NCBI GenBank assembly: GCA_949282215.1
Contig: CASDPF010000003.1
Coordinates: 58,921-122,920 of the forward strand
Reading direction: 5' to 3'
DNA length: 64,000 nucleotides
Origin: an uncultured bacterium
Lineage (GTDB): Bacteria; Cyanobacteriota; Vampirovibrionia; Gastranaerophilales; Gastranaerophilaceae
Both the position numbers and the translations under genes were made by a program. A model generated the notes under the pieces. The model did not search any database. It worked only from the letters and a program-made list of their open reading frames with translations, and was not told where the DNA came from. Positions 23,406-32,015 of the stretch are shown here, one piece after another. How positions within the stretch are numbered: the first letter of the stretch is position 1; the number at the start of each line of letters is the position of its first letter.

Positions 23406-24359
23406 ATGAAAGAGTTTATAAAGAATAGAACTGTAACTTATAATTTAATGTCTTTTACTGGCTTTAAATCACTAATTGTTTTTTCTTTGCTTTTAGATGG
23501 ACCTAAATCTTATGATGAAATAAATCAATTTTTTAAGAAGCATGAATATATTAAGGAAGCTGTATCTATTGATACTCTTCGTGTATATTTGACTTCGCTT
23601 CGTAAAATCGGCTGTGAAATAATCCGTACGCCAAAAATAGAGGGAGCAAAATATAAACTTGTATCTCATCCTTTTGAATTGCAAATTACAGAAGAACAAT
23701 TAAAGAGTCTTATCAAAGTTTATAAATCTATTTCCAGAAATATTGATTTAAAAGAATTAATTATGTTGGAAAATTTCTTGAGAAAAATTGCCTCTATAAT
23801 TAATGATGAAAATTTGAATGCTGCAATTGAGAAACATTCTTTATTTAATAATATTGATATAAAGTTGATTGATAGTTTAGTTAATTGCTGTGATAGAAAA
23901 GAGCAGATTGTAATTTTGTATAATTCACCAAGATCAGGGGCTAAGCAAATAGAAATTATTACAGACAAAGTAGAAATGAATAATAATAAATTTTATTTGT
24001 ATGGTACAAGCATAGAATATGAGCAGTATAGTTATTTTTTAGTTTCAAGAATAATTTCAATAGTTGCAGTTAAAGCTATCAAAACAAAAATTTCTGACCG
24101 GAAAAAGGTTTGTGTAGGATATGAGTTAAAAATTTATCCTAATGAATTAAAGTTGACGGAAGATGAAAAATTAATTGATATAAAAGATGACGGTTCTTTG
24201 GTGATTGAAAACTCTACCTCAAATCCGTTTATAGTAAAGCAACGGGTACTGTCTTTAGGGTATTCTTGCAAGGTTTTATATCCTGAAAGTTTTAAAAAAG
24301 ATATAATTGAAACTTTGAAGAAGATGCGAGAGGAATATTCTGATGGTCAGATTAAGTGA
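23406..24359 (+). CDS. WYL-domain transcriptional regulator, first of a tandem pair
   Basis: About 317 residues if started at the ATG at 23406; an upstream GTG at 23199 would add a hydrophobic, non-conserved extension. The N-terminus is a winged-helix region (LIVFSLLLDGPKSYDEINQFF, SIDTLRVYLTSLRKIGCEI). The C-terminal WYL domain has NNKFYLYGTSIEYEQYSYFLVSRI, matching the WYL core and the R-I end of its beta strands. WYL regulators respond to nucleic acid or other ligands and often control DNA-damage or phage-defence genes. The second WYL gene overlaps its 3' end by 17 bp. Confidence 0.78.
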   Translation: MKEFIKNRTVTYNLMSFTGFKSLIVFSLLLDGPKSYDEINQFFKKHEYIKEAVSIDTLRVYLTSLRKIGCEIIRTPKIEGAKYKLVSHPFELQITEEQLKSLIKVYKSISRNIDLKELIMLENFLRKIASIINDENLNAAIEKHSLFNNIDIKLIDSLVNCCDRKEQIVILYNSPRSGAKQIEIITDKVEMNNNKFYLYGTSIEYEQYSYFLVSRIISIVAVKAIKTKISDRKKVCVGYELKIYPNELKLTEDEKLIDIKDDGSLVIENSTSNPFIVKQRVLSLGYSCKVLYPESFKKDIIETLKKMREEYSDGQIK

Positions 24360-25260
24360 AAAATATAATGACTCTTGTGTGAAAATATTCAGTTTATTAA
24401 AGCTATTAACCAGTAATACAGCTGATTATTCATCAGTTATTAATATATTTGCAGATGAAGCAGGAAAAAATAATTCTACAATTCCAGTAATTTTGAATAA
24501 ATATTTAAATACTTTAAAAGTCTTTGGAATGAATGTTAAAAAAGAGAAAAATAAATATTACCTTTCTAACTTGCCCTTTATTATAGAATTTTCATCTGAC
24601 GAAGTAAAATCTGTGCAAATGTTGAAAGCTGCAGTTGATTTACTTCCAAATCAAAAAAGTAAAGATGCATTTCTTTCTTTTTTAAAATCAATTGAGATGA
24701 GATATTCTGATTTTGCAAAAACTTATGCAGAGTCAAAGGAGTCTAAATTTCATCTTGACTTTACTTCATATTTTACTAAGCACCATGAAAAAATTGTTGA
24801 GTGTGAAAAATATTGTCAAGATAAGAAAAAATTAGAAATAACATATTGTACTAATTTTGAAGACTGTACAATAATCTGTTCTCCAAAAGAAGTGAAATAT
24901 CAAGATGGAATCGTATATTTTAGTGTATTTAACCAGTTAAGCATGCAAATTTTTGATATTCCGATAGATACGATAAAAGTCATAAAACAGTTACTGACTG
25001 TATCATCTTCAAAAGATATCAGTATGTCAGTTGTATATTTGTTAAAAGGTCCATTGATACGTTCATACAAATTACGAGAATGGGAGCATTCAAACGGATT
25101 TGATTCTCGAGGAAATTTAATTATAATTAACACAAATGAAGATTTTGAAGTTCTTTTATCAAGATTGATGCGTTATGGAGAGTACTGCGAAGTCCTTACT
25201 CCTTTAGCAATGAGAAGAAGAATGTCTGATATGGTAAATAAAATGTTAGAAAATTATTAA
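24343..25260 (+). CDS. WYL-domain transcriptional regulator-like protein, second of a tandem pair
   Basis: 305 residues. The ATG at 24343 lies inside the first WYL gene (17-bp overlap), so the two are translationally coupled. Its architecture parallels its neighbour: N-terminal helices with an RP-like FSLLKLLTSN start, a middle helical bundle, and a C-terminal region with YFSVFNQLSMQIFDIPIDTIKVIKQL corresponding to the WYL strands, although the W-Y-L residues themselves are diverged. A paired arrangement recalls actinobacterial PafB-PafC, which form a DNA-damage-response heterodimer. The pair sits immediately upstream of dnaE. Confidence 0.7.
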   Translation: MVRLSEKYNDSCVKIFSLLKLLTSNTADYSSVINIFADEAGKNNSTIPVILNKYLNTLKVFGMNVKKEKNKYYLSNLPFIIEFSSDEVKSVQMLKAAVDLLPNQKSKDAFLSFLKSIEMRYSDFAKTYAESKESKFHLDFTSYFTKHHEKIVECEKYCQDKKKLEITYCTNFEDCTIICSPKEVKYQDGIVYFSVFNQLSMQIFDIPIDTIKVIKQLLTVSSSKDISMSVVYLLKGPLIRSYKLREWEHSNGFDSRGNLIIINTNEDFEVLLSRLMRYGEYCEVLTPLAMRRRMSDMVNKMLENY

Positions 25261-25306
25261 GATTAACTTTAATTTACATACAATATTTTTTTTAATTATT
25301 GTATAG

Positions 25307-25312
25307 TATGAT
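25307..25312 (+). promoter_or_regulatory. -10 element of dnaE, predicted leaderless
   Basis: TATGAT ends six bases before the dnaE ATG at 25319. The -35 match is weak. No Shine-Dalgarno is present. Confidence 0.55.
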
Positions 25313-25318
25313 AAATCT

Positions 25319-28300
25319 ATGAGCAGACCATACGTACCATTGCATGTTCACAGTGAATATTCTTTGTTGGACGGGGCAATACGAATCAAAGATTTAGTTA
25401 ATTTTGCAAAAGAAAACGACATGCCTGCAGTTGCACTGACCGATCACGGAGTAATGTATGGTGATATGGAATTGTATACGACAGCGAAAGAAAATGGCGT
25501 AAAACCGATTTTAGGTTGCGAATTCTATGTGCATGACGGCGATATTGAAGAAAAAAATAAGCTGCATAATCCGTGTTATCACTTGGTTTTATTAGCAAAA
25601 GATAAGTCAGGTTATGCAAATTTGATAAAATTGGTATCTGCAGCTTGGTGTAAGGGACGATATGTCCATCCTCGTATTAATTTTGAAATGCTGCAGGAAC
25701 ATCATGAAGGATTAATCTGTCTTTCAGCATGCTTAGGAGGAGAGGTGCTTCAAAATCTGTTAAAAGATGATTATGAAGCTGCAAAAGAGACTGCTAAAAA
25801 ATATAAAGAATTGTTTGGTGATGATTATTATATTGAACTTCAAGATCATGGTATCGAAGAACAAAAAAGAACAAATCCGCCGTTAATTAAATTAGCAAAT
25901 GAGCTTGATATAAAAATGGTTATCACAAATGACTCTCACTATTTGCGTAGAGAGGATGCAGATATGCATGACACTTTATTATGTATGCAGACCAACAGTG
26001 ATAAAGATGACCCAAACAGATTTCATTTTCCTAATAATGAGTTTTATGTAAAAACAGCAGAGCAGTTGAGGGATTCATTCAAATGGATGGATTCTGAAAC
26101 TTTTGATAAATGTATTCAAAATACAGTAGATATTGCAGAAAAATGTCATTTAATGCTTGAGTTAGGCAAAAGTCCTTTACCTGATTATAAGGTTCCTGCA
26201 GGGCATACTATTGATTCATATCTTGAATATTTAGTATACGAAGGTTGTAAAAAACGATATGGAGAAATTTCTCCGGAATTGAAAGAACGTATAGATTATG
26301 AAATCGGCGTAATAGAGCAAATGGGATTTGCAGCTTATTTTTTAATTACTTGGGATTTCATCCATTATGCAAAGACTCATGGAATTCCAGTTGGTCCAGG
26401 CAGAGGTTCTGCTGCTGGGTCTGTTGTCGCGTATGCTCTTGAAATTACAGATTTGGACCCTATCCAGCATAAACTGTTGTTTGAAAGATTTTTAAATCCG
26501 GAACGTTTTACAATGCCCGATATTGATATTGACTTTTGTATTGAACGTCGTGGCGAAGTAATTGATTACGTAACCCAAAAATACGGGGAAGATAAAGTTT
26601 GTCAAATTATTACTTTTGGTACTTATGCGGCTAAAGCTGCGTTAAAAGGTATTTGTCGTATATTAAAAGTTCCGTTTTCCGAGAGTAATAAACTTGCCTC
26701 ATTAATAGAACCAGCCATAGAACTGGCACAAGCTACCAATCCTAAGGCAAAGACATTGAAAGATGCAATGCAGTGTGACGGTTCAGAACTAAAAGGCATG
26801 TATGATAGAGATGAGCAACTACCTGCAGGTGACCCTATGGAGGGGAAAACTGTCGGGGTTAAAAAGATTGTTGATTTAGCTATCGGAATTGAAGGTATAA
26901 AAAATAATACAGGAACTCATGCAGCAGGGGTTATTATCTCAAGGGTTCCATTGGATGAAATTTTACCTGTGCAGCCGTCGAAAGACGGAATTGTACAGAC
27001 AGGTTACCCGCCTCATGATGTTACAGAAGTTCTTAGTCTTTTGAAAATGGACTTTTTGGGTTTGCGTAACCTCACAACAATTTATAAGACAGTTGATTTA
27101 ATAAAAGAACAACAGGGGATAGAATTAGATATTAATAATATCCCTTTAGATGACAAACCCGTATATGATATGTTAATGACAGGCGATACCGATGGTGTAT
27201 TCCAGCTTGAATCTCAAGGTATGAAAAACCTTGTTAAAAGATTAAAACCTGACGTTTTTGAAGATTTAGGTGCTCTTGTTGCATTATTTAGACCAGGGCC
27301 TTTGGATTCAGGAATGGTAACTGATTTCGTAGAAAGAAAACATGGTCGTCAAGAGATTACTTATGCTCATCCTCTTTTAGAACCTGTTTTAAAAGATACC
27401 TATGGAACAATTGTATATCAGGAACAAATTATGCAGGTGTTCCAGGTTCTTGCTGATTATACTTTAGGTCAAGCGGATATGGTACGTCGTATGATGGGTA
27501 AGAAAAAAGTCGATGAAATGGAAAAACAAAAGACTAAATTCATCGAACGTTCTGCTCAGCATGGTATGACATCAAAGGATGCAGAAGCTTTATTTAATCA
27601 AATTCTTGCTTTTGCTTCATACTGTTTTAACAGGTCGCATTCAGCAGCTTATGCTTTTGTAGCTTATCAGACAGCTTATCTAAAATGTCATTATCCTGTA
27701 GAATATCTATCAGCACTATTATCAAGTGTATCAAGTGATCAGGAAAAAACTCAATTATATATAGAAGAAGCCTTGAAAAAAGGAATAAAAGTACTTCCTC
27801 CTGATATAAACCATTCTCAGTCGTCCTTTACACCTGATAACGGTAATATCAGATTTGGCCTAGCTTCAATTAAACAGGTCGGAGAAGCTGTAATTGATGA
27901 TATTATAAAAGAACGCGAAGCTAATGGGCCTTTTAAATCAATTTATGATTATTGCAAAAGACTGGATTCAAAATGTTCAAATAAGAAAACTTTGGAAGGT
28001 TTAATCAAAGCAGGTGCTTTTGCAAATATAGAAAAAAGCAGAAAACAATTGATGGATAATATTGATTATATAACAGCTACCGCATCTAAAGAAGCAAAAG
28101 CCAAAGAATCTGGTCAGGGTAGTTTGTTTGATTTGTTAGGTGATAATTCGGCAATAGAGGAAGCAAAGTTTCATCTTGCAGGTTCAGATGAAGAATATGA
28201 TCAAAGACAAATTCAACTTTTTGAAAAAGAATTTTTAGGATTTTATGTAACAAGTCATCCTTTGGCTACAATAAGAGATAAATTGCCGTTTTTGATGACA

Positions 28301-28870
28301 CATAAAGTGTCTGAAGTAATGGAACTTGCAAATGATAAATTAGTTACAATTTGCGGTCTGATTACTGCAACAAGACAAATTCCTACTAAAAAAGATCCGA
28401 CAAAGTTTATCAGGTTTGTGACCGTTGAGGATTTAACTGGAAAAATCGATTTAATAGCTTTTAACGGAAAAATTCAAGAGTTCGGACAATATTTAGAACC
28501 TGAGCAGCGTGTAATTATCTCAGGTAAAGTTTCACGACGCGGGGATGATGAGGCTCCTGTAATTCTTATTGATAATGTTAAAACTGTCGATAATTCAAAT
28601 ATTTTTACTGTTGAATTAAAAGATGATTTTAAGTTTGAAGAGCTTGTATTGTTAAAGAATGTTCTGTGCGAATATCAAGGGTCTGATCCTGTTATGATTA
28701 AAGTAAAAGATGACTATGGAACAGCAAAAATTTTGGCAGCTTCAATGTTTTGGGTAAACTCTACAAATGATTTGGTAAATAAAATGAAAAAAGCTTTTAA
28801 TGAGAGAATATCTGTAAACATTCGTTCAATGGACAGTAAAGATGAAACTCAAGAGGAAGCTATTGTATGA
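25319..28870 (+). CDS. dnaE: DNA polymerase III subunit alpha
   Basis: 1183-residue C-family replicase, a normal length for DnaE1. The N-terminal PHP domain has HVHSEYSLLDGAI and ALTDHGVMYG. The polymerase core has GPGRGSAAGSVVAYAL and PDIDIDFC (the catalytic Asp set), then GTHAAGVIIS, followed by helix-hairpin-helix elements and a C-terminal OB domain (about residues 1010-1090: VTICGLITATRQIPTK...). It elongates the chromosome with the beta clamp. A short gene of unknown function overlaps its stop codon (ATGA). Confidence 0.97.
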   Translation: MSRPYVPLHVHSEYSLLDGAIRIKDLVNFAKENDMPAVALTDHGVMYGDMELYTTAKENGVKPILGCEFYVHDGDIEEKNKLHNPCYHLVLLAKDKSGYANLIKLVSAAWCKGRYVHPRINFEMLQEHHEGLICLSACLGGEVLQNLLKDDYEAAKETAKKYKELFGDDYYIELQDHGIEEQKRTNPPLIKLANELDIKMVITNDSHYLRREDADMHDTLLCMQTNSDKDDPNRFHFPNNEFYVKTAEQLRDSFKWMDSETFDKCIQNTVDIAEKCHLMLELGKSPLPDYKVPAGHTIDSYLEYLVYEGCKKRYGEISPELKERIDYEIGVIEQMGFAAYFLITWDFIHYAKTHGIPVGPGRGSAAGSVVAYALEITDLDPIQHKLLFERFLNPERFTMPDIDIDFCIERRGEVIDYVTQKYGEDKVCQIITFGTYAAKAALKGICRILKVPFSESNKLASLIEPAIELAQATNPKAKTLKDAMQCDGSELKGMYDRDEQLPAGDPMEGKTVGVKKIVDLAIGIEGIKNNTGTHAAGVIISRVPLDEILPVQPSKDGIVQTGYPPHDVTEVLSLLKMDFLGLRNLTTIYKTVDLIKEQQGIELDINNIPLDDKPVYDMLMTGDTDGVFQLESQGMKNLVKRLKPDVFEDLGALVALFRPGPLDSGMVTDFVERKHGRQEITYAHPLLEPVLKDTYGTIVYQEQIMQVFQVLADYTLGQADMVRRMMGKKKVDEMEKQKTKFIERSAQHGMTSKDAEALFNQILAFASYCFNRSHSAAYAFVAYQTAYLKCHYPVEYLSALLSSVSSDQEKTQLYIEEALKKGIKVLPPDINHSQSSFTPDNGNIRFGLASIKQVGEAVIDDIIKEREANGPFKSIYDYCKRLDSKCSNKKTLEGLIKAGAFANIEKSRKQLMDNIDYITATASKEAKAKESGQGSLFDLLGDNSAIEEAKFHLAGSDEEYDQRQIQLFEKEFLGFYVTSHPLATIRDKLPFLMTHKVSEVMELANDKLVTICGLITATRQIPTKKDPTKFIRFVTVEDLTGKIDLIAFNGKIQEFGQYLEPEQRVIISGKVSRRGDDEAPVILIDNVKTVDNSNIFTVELKDDFKFEELVLLKNVLCEYQGSDPVMIKVKDDYGTAKILAASMFWVNSTNDLVNKMKKAFNERISVNIRSMDSKDETQEEAIV

Positions 28871-29268
28871 TAGATAGCAGGGTAAGTTTTAAAGGGAAGG
28901 TTCACTTTGTAAACAATGAATCATATAAAAATTTTATAGGTTGTAGAAACCATATTAATAAACTTAAGCATCATTGCGGAAATAATAAGCTTACGCACAT
29001 AATACAACATGATAAAAATTTTTTTGTAATTACTACGACTTATGAACATGAAAAGAAAATTGATGGCACAACCTTTAATATATTGTCTTTTGTTTCAGGT
29101 TCACAAAAGTCAAGTGATATAGATAATATAGTCAATACTCATATCGATAAAGTCAGGTTGTTAAAAAAAAGCGTTGATAAACTCCCTAATTATCAGGTTT
29201 CAAATAAAAAAGTGTATGAAAAAGAGAGTGTTTTTGAAAAAATTTTAAAATTTTTCCAAAAGAGATAG
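28867..29268 (+). CDS. Small protein of unknown function with N-terminal SFKG motif
   Basis: 133 residues, beginning in a 4-bp ATGA overlap with the dnaE stop and therefore translationally coupled to it. The N-terminus MIDSRVSFKGKVHFV has a short F-x-G motif also seen, as FTG, in two proteins further right in this window. The rest is Lys/His-rich, with no signal peptide or known domain. Coupling to dnaE need not mean a replication role. Confidence 0.65.
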   Translation: MIDSRVSFKGKVHFVNNESYKNFIGCRNHINKLKHHCGNNKLTHIIQHDKNFFVITTTYEHEKKIDGTTFNILSFVSGSQKSSDIDNIVNTHIDKVRLLKKSVDKLPNYQVSNKKVYEKESVFEKILKFFQKR

Positions 29269-29278
29269 AAAAAAATGC

Positions 29279-29306
29279 TTGCAAAAAAAATTTGTCCATG
29301 TAATAA
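29279..29306 (+). promoter_or_regulatory. Promoter of tRNA-Gly(GCC)
   Basis: TTGCAA (29279-29284), a 16-bp spacer and TAATAA(T) from 29301, about 16 bp before the mature tRNA 5' end. Confidence 0.6.
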
Positions 29307-29322
29307 TGAAAAGGTACCCGAT

Positions 29323-29394
29323 GCGGGGGTAATTCAGTGGTAGAATGCCTCCTTGCCAAGGAGGATGTCGCGAGTTCGAGCCTCGTCTCCCGCT
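29323..29394 (+). tRNA. tRNA-Gly (anticodon GCC)
   Basis: Complete 72-nt cloverleaf. The acceptor stem GCGGGGG pairs with CTCCCGC (one G-U). Also present are a D arm with GTGGTAGA, the anticodon loop CTTGCCAAG inside the CCTC stem, the T arm GCGAGTTCGAGCCTCGT and discriminator T. CCA is not encoded. A terminator follows within 7 bp. Confidence 0.95.
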
Positions 29395-29400
29395 AATTAA

Positions 29401-29431
29401 AAAAGGATTGGATTTATTCCAGTCCTTTTTT
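29401..29431 (+). terminator. Rho-independent terminator after tRNA-Gly(GCC)
   Basis: Stem GGATTGG/CCAGTCC with a 7-base loop and a following T-run of six. Confidence 0.88.
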
Positions 29432-29463
29432 AATTTATAGAGATACAGGTTAGAATTTATTTG

Positions 29464-29581
29464 AGTTCGAGCGACCTGCGAGCAGAGGGCGAAGGCTTGC
29501 CTGTGTAATGCTTAAGCCATTTAAGCCGGTAACCATAGACCCGTTTAACGTGAGCAGGTCAAGACAGCCTCGTTTCCCGCT
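29464..29581 (+). other. Interrupted copy of the tRNA-Gly 3' end with a structured insert
   Basis: GAGTTCGAGC (29464-29473) repeats the T-arm of the tRNA-Gly just upstream, and GCCTCGTTTCCCGCT at about 29567-29581 repeats the 3' end of the same tRNA with one change. Between them lie about 95 bp closed by a 7-bp inverted repeat (GACCTGC / GCAGGTC) and containing two TTAAGCC repeats. No 5' half of a tRNA is present. This is the pattern of a duplicated tRNA 3' end (attachment-site-like scar) or of a small structured RNA; no known RNA family is recognised. Confidence 0.45.
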
Positions 29582-29587
29582 TCATAA

Positions 29588-29618
29588 AAAAAGAGTCTGT
29601 ATATCAGGCTATTTTTTT
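29588..29618 (+). terminator. Rho-independent terminator after the tRNA-like remnant
   Basis: Stem AGTCTG/CAGGCT (one G-U) with a TATAT loop, a seven-T run on the plus strand and an A-run on the other side, so it can act in both directions. Confidence 0.75.
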
Positions 29619-29705
29619 ATTTTGCTAATTTTAGCCTAAATGGTTAGACATTTCTTATATGTTTGTAAGAGTTTAATTATAAAAAATTAAAAAAATATTA
29701 AAAGG

Positions 29706-29899
29706 TATAATATTTTAAATAATATAGTAAATAATGTAAAAGGTAATATACCTCTTGTTAAGCAAAATCCTAAGATGATTTATGTGTTTGCAAGGAGTAA
29801 CTGAAAGTTTTTAAGCACAGTGAAGCATTGCTTTGCTGTGCCTTTGTTGCTCGAGAAAGAGAAAATTCCGCATTAATCGAAACCTAGAGCGGAATTTTT
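29706..29899 (+). ncRNA. Candidate structured RNA or attenuator leader upstream of the PAPS-reductase-family gene
   Basis: A TATAAT at 29706-29711 is followed by about 190 bp without a convincing ORF. Two strong RNA hairpins are visible. At 29815-29841 a continuous 12-bp stem (two G-U pairs) has a 3-base loop. At 29862-29899 a 10-bp stem AAAATTCCGC/GCGGAATTTT with a 17-base loop runs into T5, a good intrinsic terminator. A further CTACGC/GCGTAG stem lies at 29923-29941. The terminator stands between the promoter and the next gene, as in an independent small RNA or a terminator-controlled leader. No riboswitch family is recognised. Confidence 0.4.
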
Positions 29900-29996
29900 G
29901 AGTGGCATATTAGACAATGTAGCTACGCACAACACGCGTAGGCGTGGCGTAAGTAGCGAAGGTTTGCTTTTGATATACGTAATATAAGGAGAGCTA

Positions 29997-30761
29997 ATGG
30001 AAAAAGAATATCATATTTTATCACTATCAGGCGGGAAAGATTCAACAGCACTTGCTTTCTTTATGAAAGAGAACATGCCGGAGATTTTTGAAAAGTTAGA
30101 ACTGGTATTTTGTGATACTGAACATGAAATACCAGAGACTTATGATTACCTAAACAAAATTGAAATATTTTTAAATAAAAAAATAACTGTCCTTAAACCA
30201 GAAAAATCGTTTGACCATTTATATTCAATTTTAAAAATCCTACCATCAGTAAATAGAAGATGGTGTACACCATTGCTAAAAACTAATGTTTTCAAATCTT
30301 ATATAAAAAATAAGTTGCAAAATAATTTTAATATCAATCTTTATATTGGAATTAGAGCTGATGAAGCATTTAGGTTAGAAAGTTCTAAGAAAAATAAAAC
30401 TAAAAATATTATAGAAAAACATCCTTTTGTAGATTTTGGAATAATAAAAAAAGATGTAGAAAATATTCTTAATAATTGTGGAATTAATTATCCAAACTAT
30501 TATAAATGGCGTAAACGCTCAGGATGTTATTTTTGCTTTTATCAATCACCTGCTGATTGGCTAAATTTATATAAACATCATCCAGATTTATATAAAAAAG
30601 CTATGGAATATGAATTTGAGTCAGGCGATGATTTAAAAAAAACTCGTTTTGGTTGGAATATAAAATATTCATTAAAAGAAATTATCAAAAATAAAAAAAA
30701 TATTAAAGCTAAAAATGCTCTGAATAAACACGAAATAAAAAACTTGTTTGAATTTTTATAA
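29997..30761 (+). CDS. PAPS-reductase-family ATP-pyrophosphatase (phage/defence-island type)
   Basis: 254 residues. The PP-loop LSGGKDS (residues 10-16) binds ATP. RRWCTPLLK (Cys90) together with RSGCYFCFYQ (Cys177, Cys180) forms the metal-binding cysteine set of the non-assimilatory branch of this superfamily, which includes DndC-like and phage-encoded proteins. It lacks the C-terminal redox Cys of true PAPS reductases. Function could be thiolation or nucleotide modification; not determinable. It has an AAGGAGAGCT site, high Lys/Asn content, and lies in the accessory block beside tRNA-Gly. It meets the convergent PLD gene with no intervening base. Confidence 0.78.
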   Translation: MEKEYHILSLSGGKDSTALAFFMKENMPEIFEKLELVFCDTEHEIPETYDYLNKIEIFLNKKITVLKPEKSFDHLYSILKILPSVNRRWCTPLLKTNVFKSYIKNKLQNNFNINLYIGIRADEAFRLESSKKNKTKNIIEKHPFVDFGIIKKDVENILNNCGINYPNYYKWRKRSGCYFCFYQSPADWLNLYKHHPDLYKKAMEYEFESGDDLKKTRFGWNIKYSLKEIIKNKKNIKAKNALNKHEIKNLFEFL

Positions 30762-32015
30762 TTAGATATGGCAATCAGGGTCGTCTCTGTCTATAAGTCC
30801 ATCATGATCATTATCAATTCCATCAGAACAACTTCCGATAGAATTTTTGCTTTCTGGTTTTGGATTTTCATATAACCATCGATTTGGAATTGTATTCCAT
30901 AAATATATAAATTTTTGTTTAAATTCTTTTGCTAGTTTTGTATTTTCTAATACAATTGTATTTTCATCATTTGAATTTTGAGCAACTCCTGTCCAATTCA
31001 TAGAACCTATTATAATAGTTTTATCATCAATGACAGCTGATTTCATATGCATTTTTCCACCCCAATTTTCAACTTTTACAGGAACATTATTTTCTCTTAA
31101 AATTTTAACATACTGTGGATTGACAATATTTGCAGCAGAATCAACTATAATTTTTACATCTATATTTCTTTTATTTGCGAAAATTAAAGAATTTATTAAT
31201 TCTTTATTAGTCAAAAAAAATATTGGAACATAAACATATTCTTTTGCATTATCTATTAATGGTTTAATTGCAAAATCATTTGGAGGATTTGAGGGTGAAA
31301 AAAATATTCTTAGACTTGTATCCTCATTAATTTTTATTGTTTGTCCATCCGATGTTTTATTTTTATATTTATGAAAATTGTTATTATGATACATTTCATC
31401 AAATTCTTTTTGATATATATTTGCAACTTCTTTTGATTTTATCAAAAGAACATTATTTGCATTGTAACTCATACAGCTACTACTCACATTTGTAGAACCA
31501 GTCCAAACATATTCATTATCAACAATAAAAAACTTATTATGCATTATTGCACCCGGAACTTTCATTTTACTTCCATCTTTTACTTTTGCATAATCCTTAA
31601 TTCTTAAAGAATATTTATTTTGAATTTTTTGTTCTTCCAATAATTTTATATCTGTCAAATAATCTGTTTTTACAAATTCTAAATCATTAATTAATTTCCA
31701 AGTATCAAAATATGGATTTTTGTTGTTAATATTCATATCAGTAATACCTTGGATTTTAACTCCTCGTTTTTTTGCATTGATTAGTGCTTTATAAATTTTA
31801 TCTTCATCTCCAATCCCATAAATTGCAAAGTTAATTGATTTTTCAGAATTATTTATGATATTTAATAGAGATTTGCAAGCATCATTGCTACAATTGTTTT
31901 TTGGTCTTTTATTAACCGTTGGATTAACATAAAAAATTTGTACATCTTGTATTTCTGCGGAATTTGCAACTAAAATATTTATTAGTAATATAATCAATGC
32001 CAAAATCTTTTTCAT
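30762..32015 (-). CDS. Secreted phospholipase D-like protein with two HKD motifs
   Basis: 417 residues with a signal peptide (MKKILALIILLINILVANSA). Two complete HxK(x)4D motifs define the PLD active site: His159-Lys161-Asp166 and His323-Lys325-Asp330, each followed by the GSxN element (WTGSTNVS; IIGSMNWTG). This bilobed architecture matches the bacterial PLD/Nuc-like phosphodiesterases, which cleave phospholipids or nucleic acids. The C-terminal tail CSDGIDNDHDGLIDRDDPDC is an Asp-rich, probably Ca-binding motif found in exported proteins. A TATAAT ends 7 bp before the ATG without a Shine-Dalgarno. It lies directly after the TPS transporter gene on the same strand. Confidence 0.85.
   Translation of the reverse strand: MKKILALIILLINILVANSAEIQDVQIFYVNPTVNKRPKNNCSNDACKSLLNIINNSEKSINFAIYGIGDEDKIYKALINAKKRGVKIQGITDMNINNKNPYFDTWKLINDLEFVKTDYLTDIKLLEEQKIQNKYSLRIKDYAKVKDGSKMKVPGAIMHNKFFIVDNEYVWTGSTNVSSSCMSYNANNVLLIKSKEVANIYQKEFDEMYHNNNFHKYKNKTSDGQTIKINEDTSLRIFFSPSNPPNDFAIKPLIDNAKEYVYVPIFFLTNKELINSLIFANKRNIDVKIIVDSAANIVNPQYVKILRENNVPVKVENWGGKMHMKSAVIDDKTIIIGSMNWTGVAQNSNDENTIVLENTKLAKEFKQKFIYLWNTIPNRWLYENPKPESKNSIGSCSDGIDNDHDGLIDRDDPDCHI

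Noticed and set aside
29464..29581. tmRNA, RNase P RNA, SRP RNA or 6S RNA
   Set aside because: None of the conserved sequence blocks of these RNAs is visible.
29433..29996. Retron or group II intron
   Set aside because: No reverse transcriptase or intron-encoded protein is nearby, and the folded segments are too short.
29997..30761. Assimilatory PAPS reductase (CysH)
   Set aside because: It lacks the C-terminal redox cysteine motif and has the CxxC metal site of the phage/DndC-like branch; no sulfate assimilation genes are nearby.
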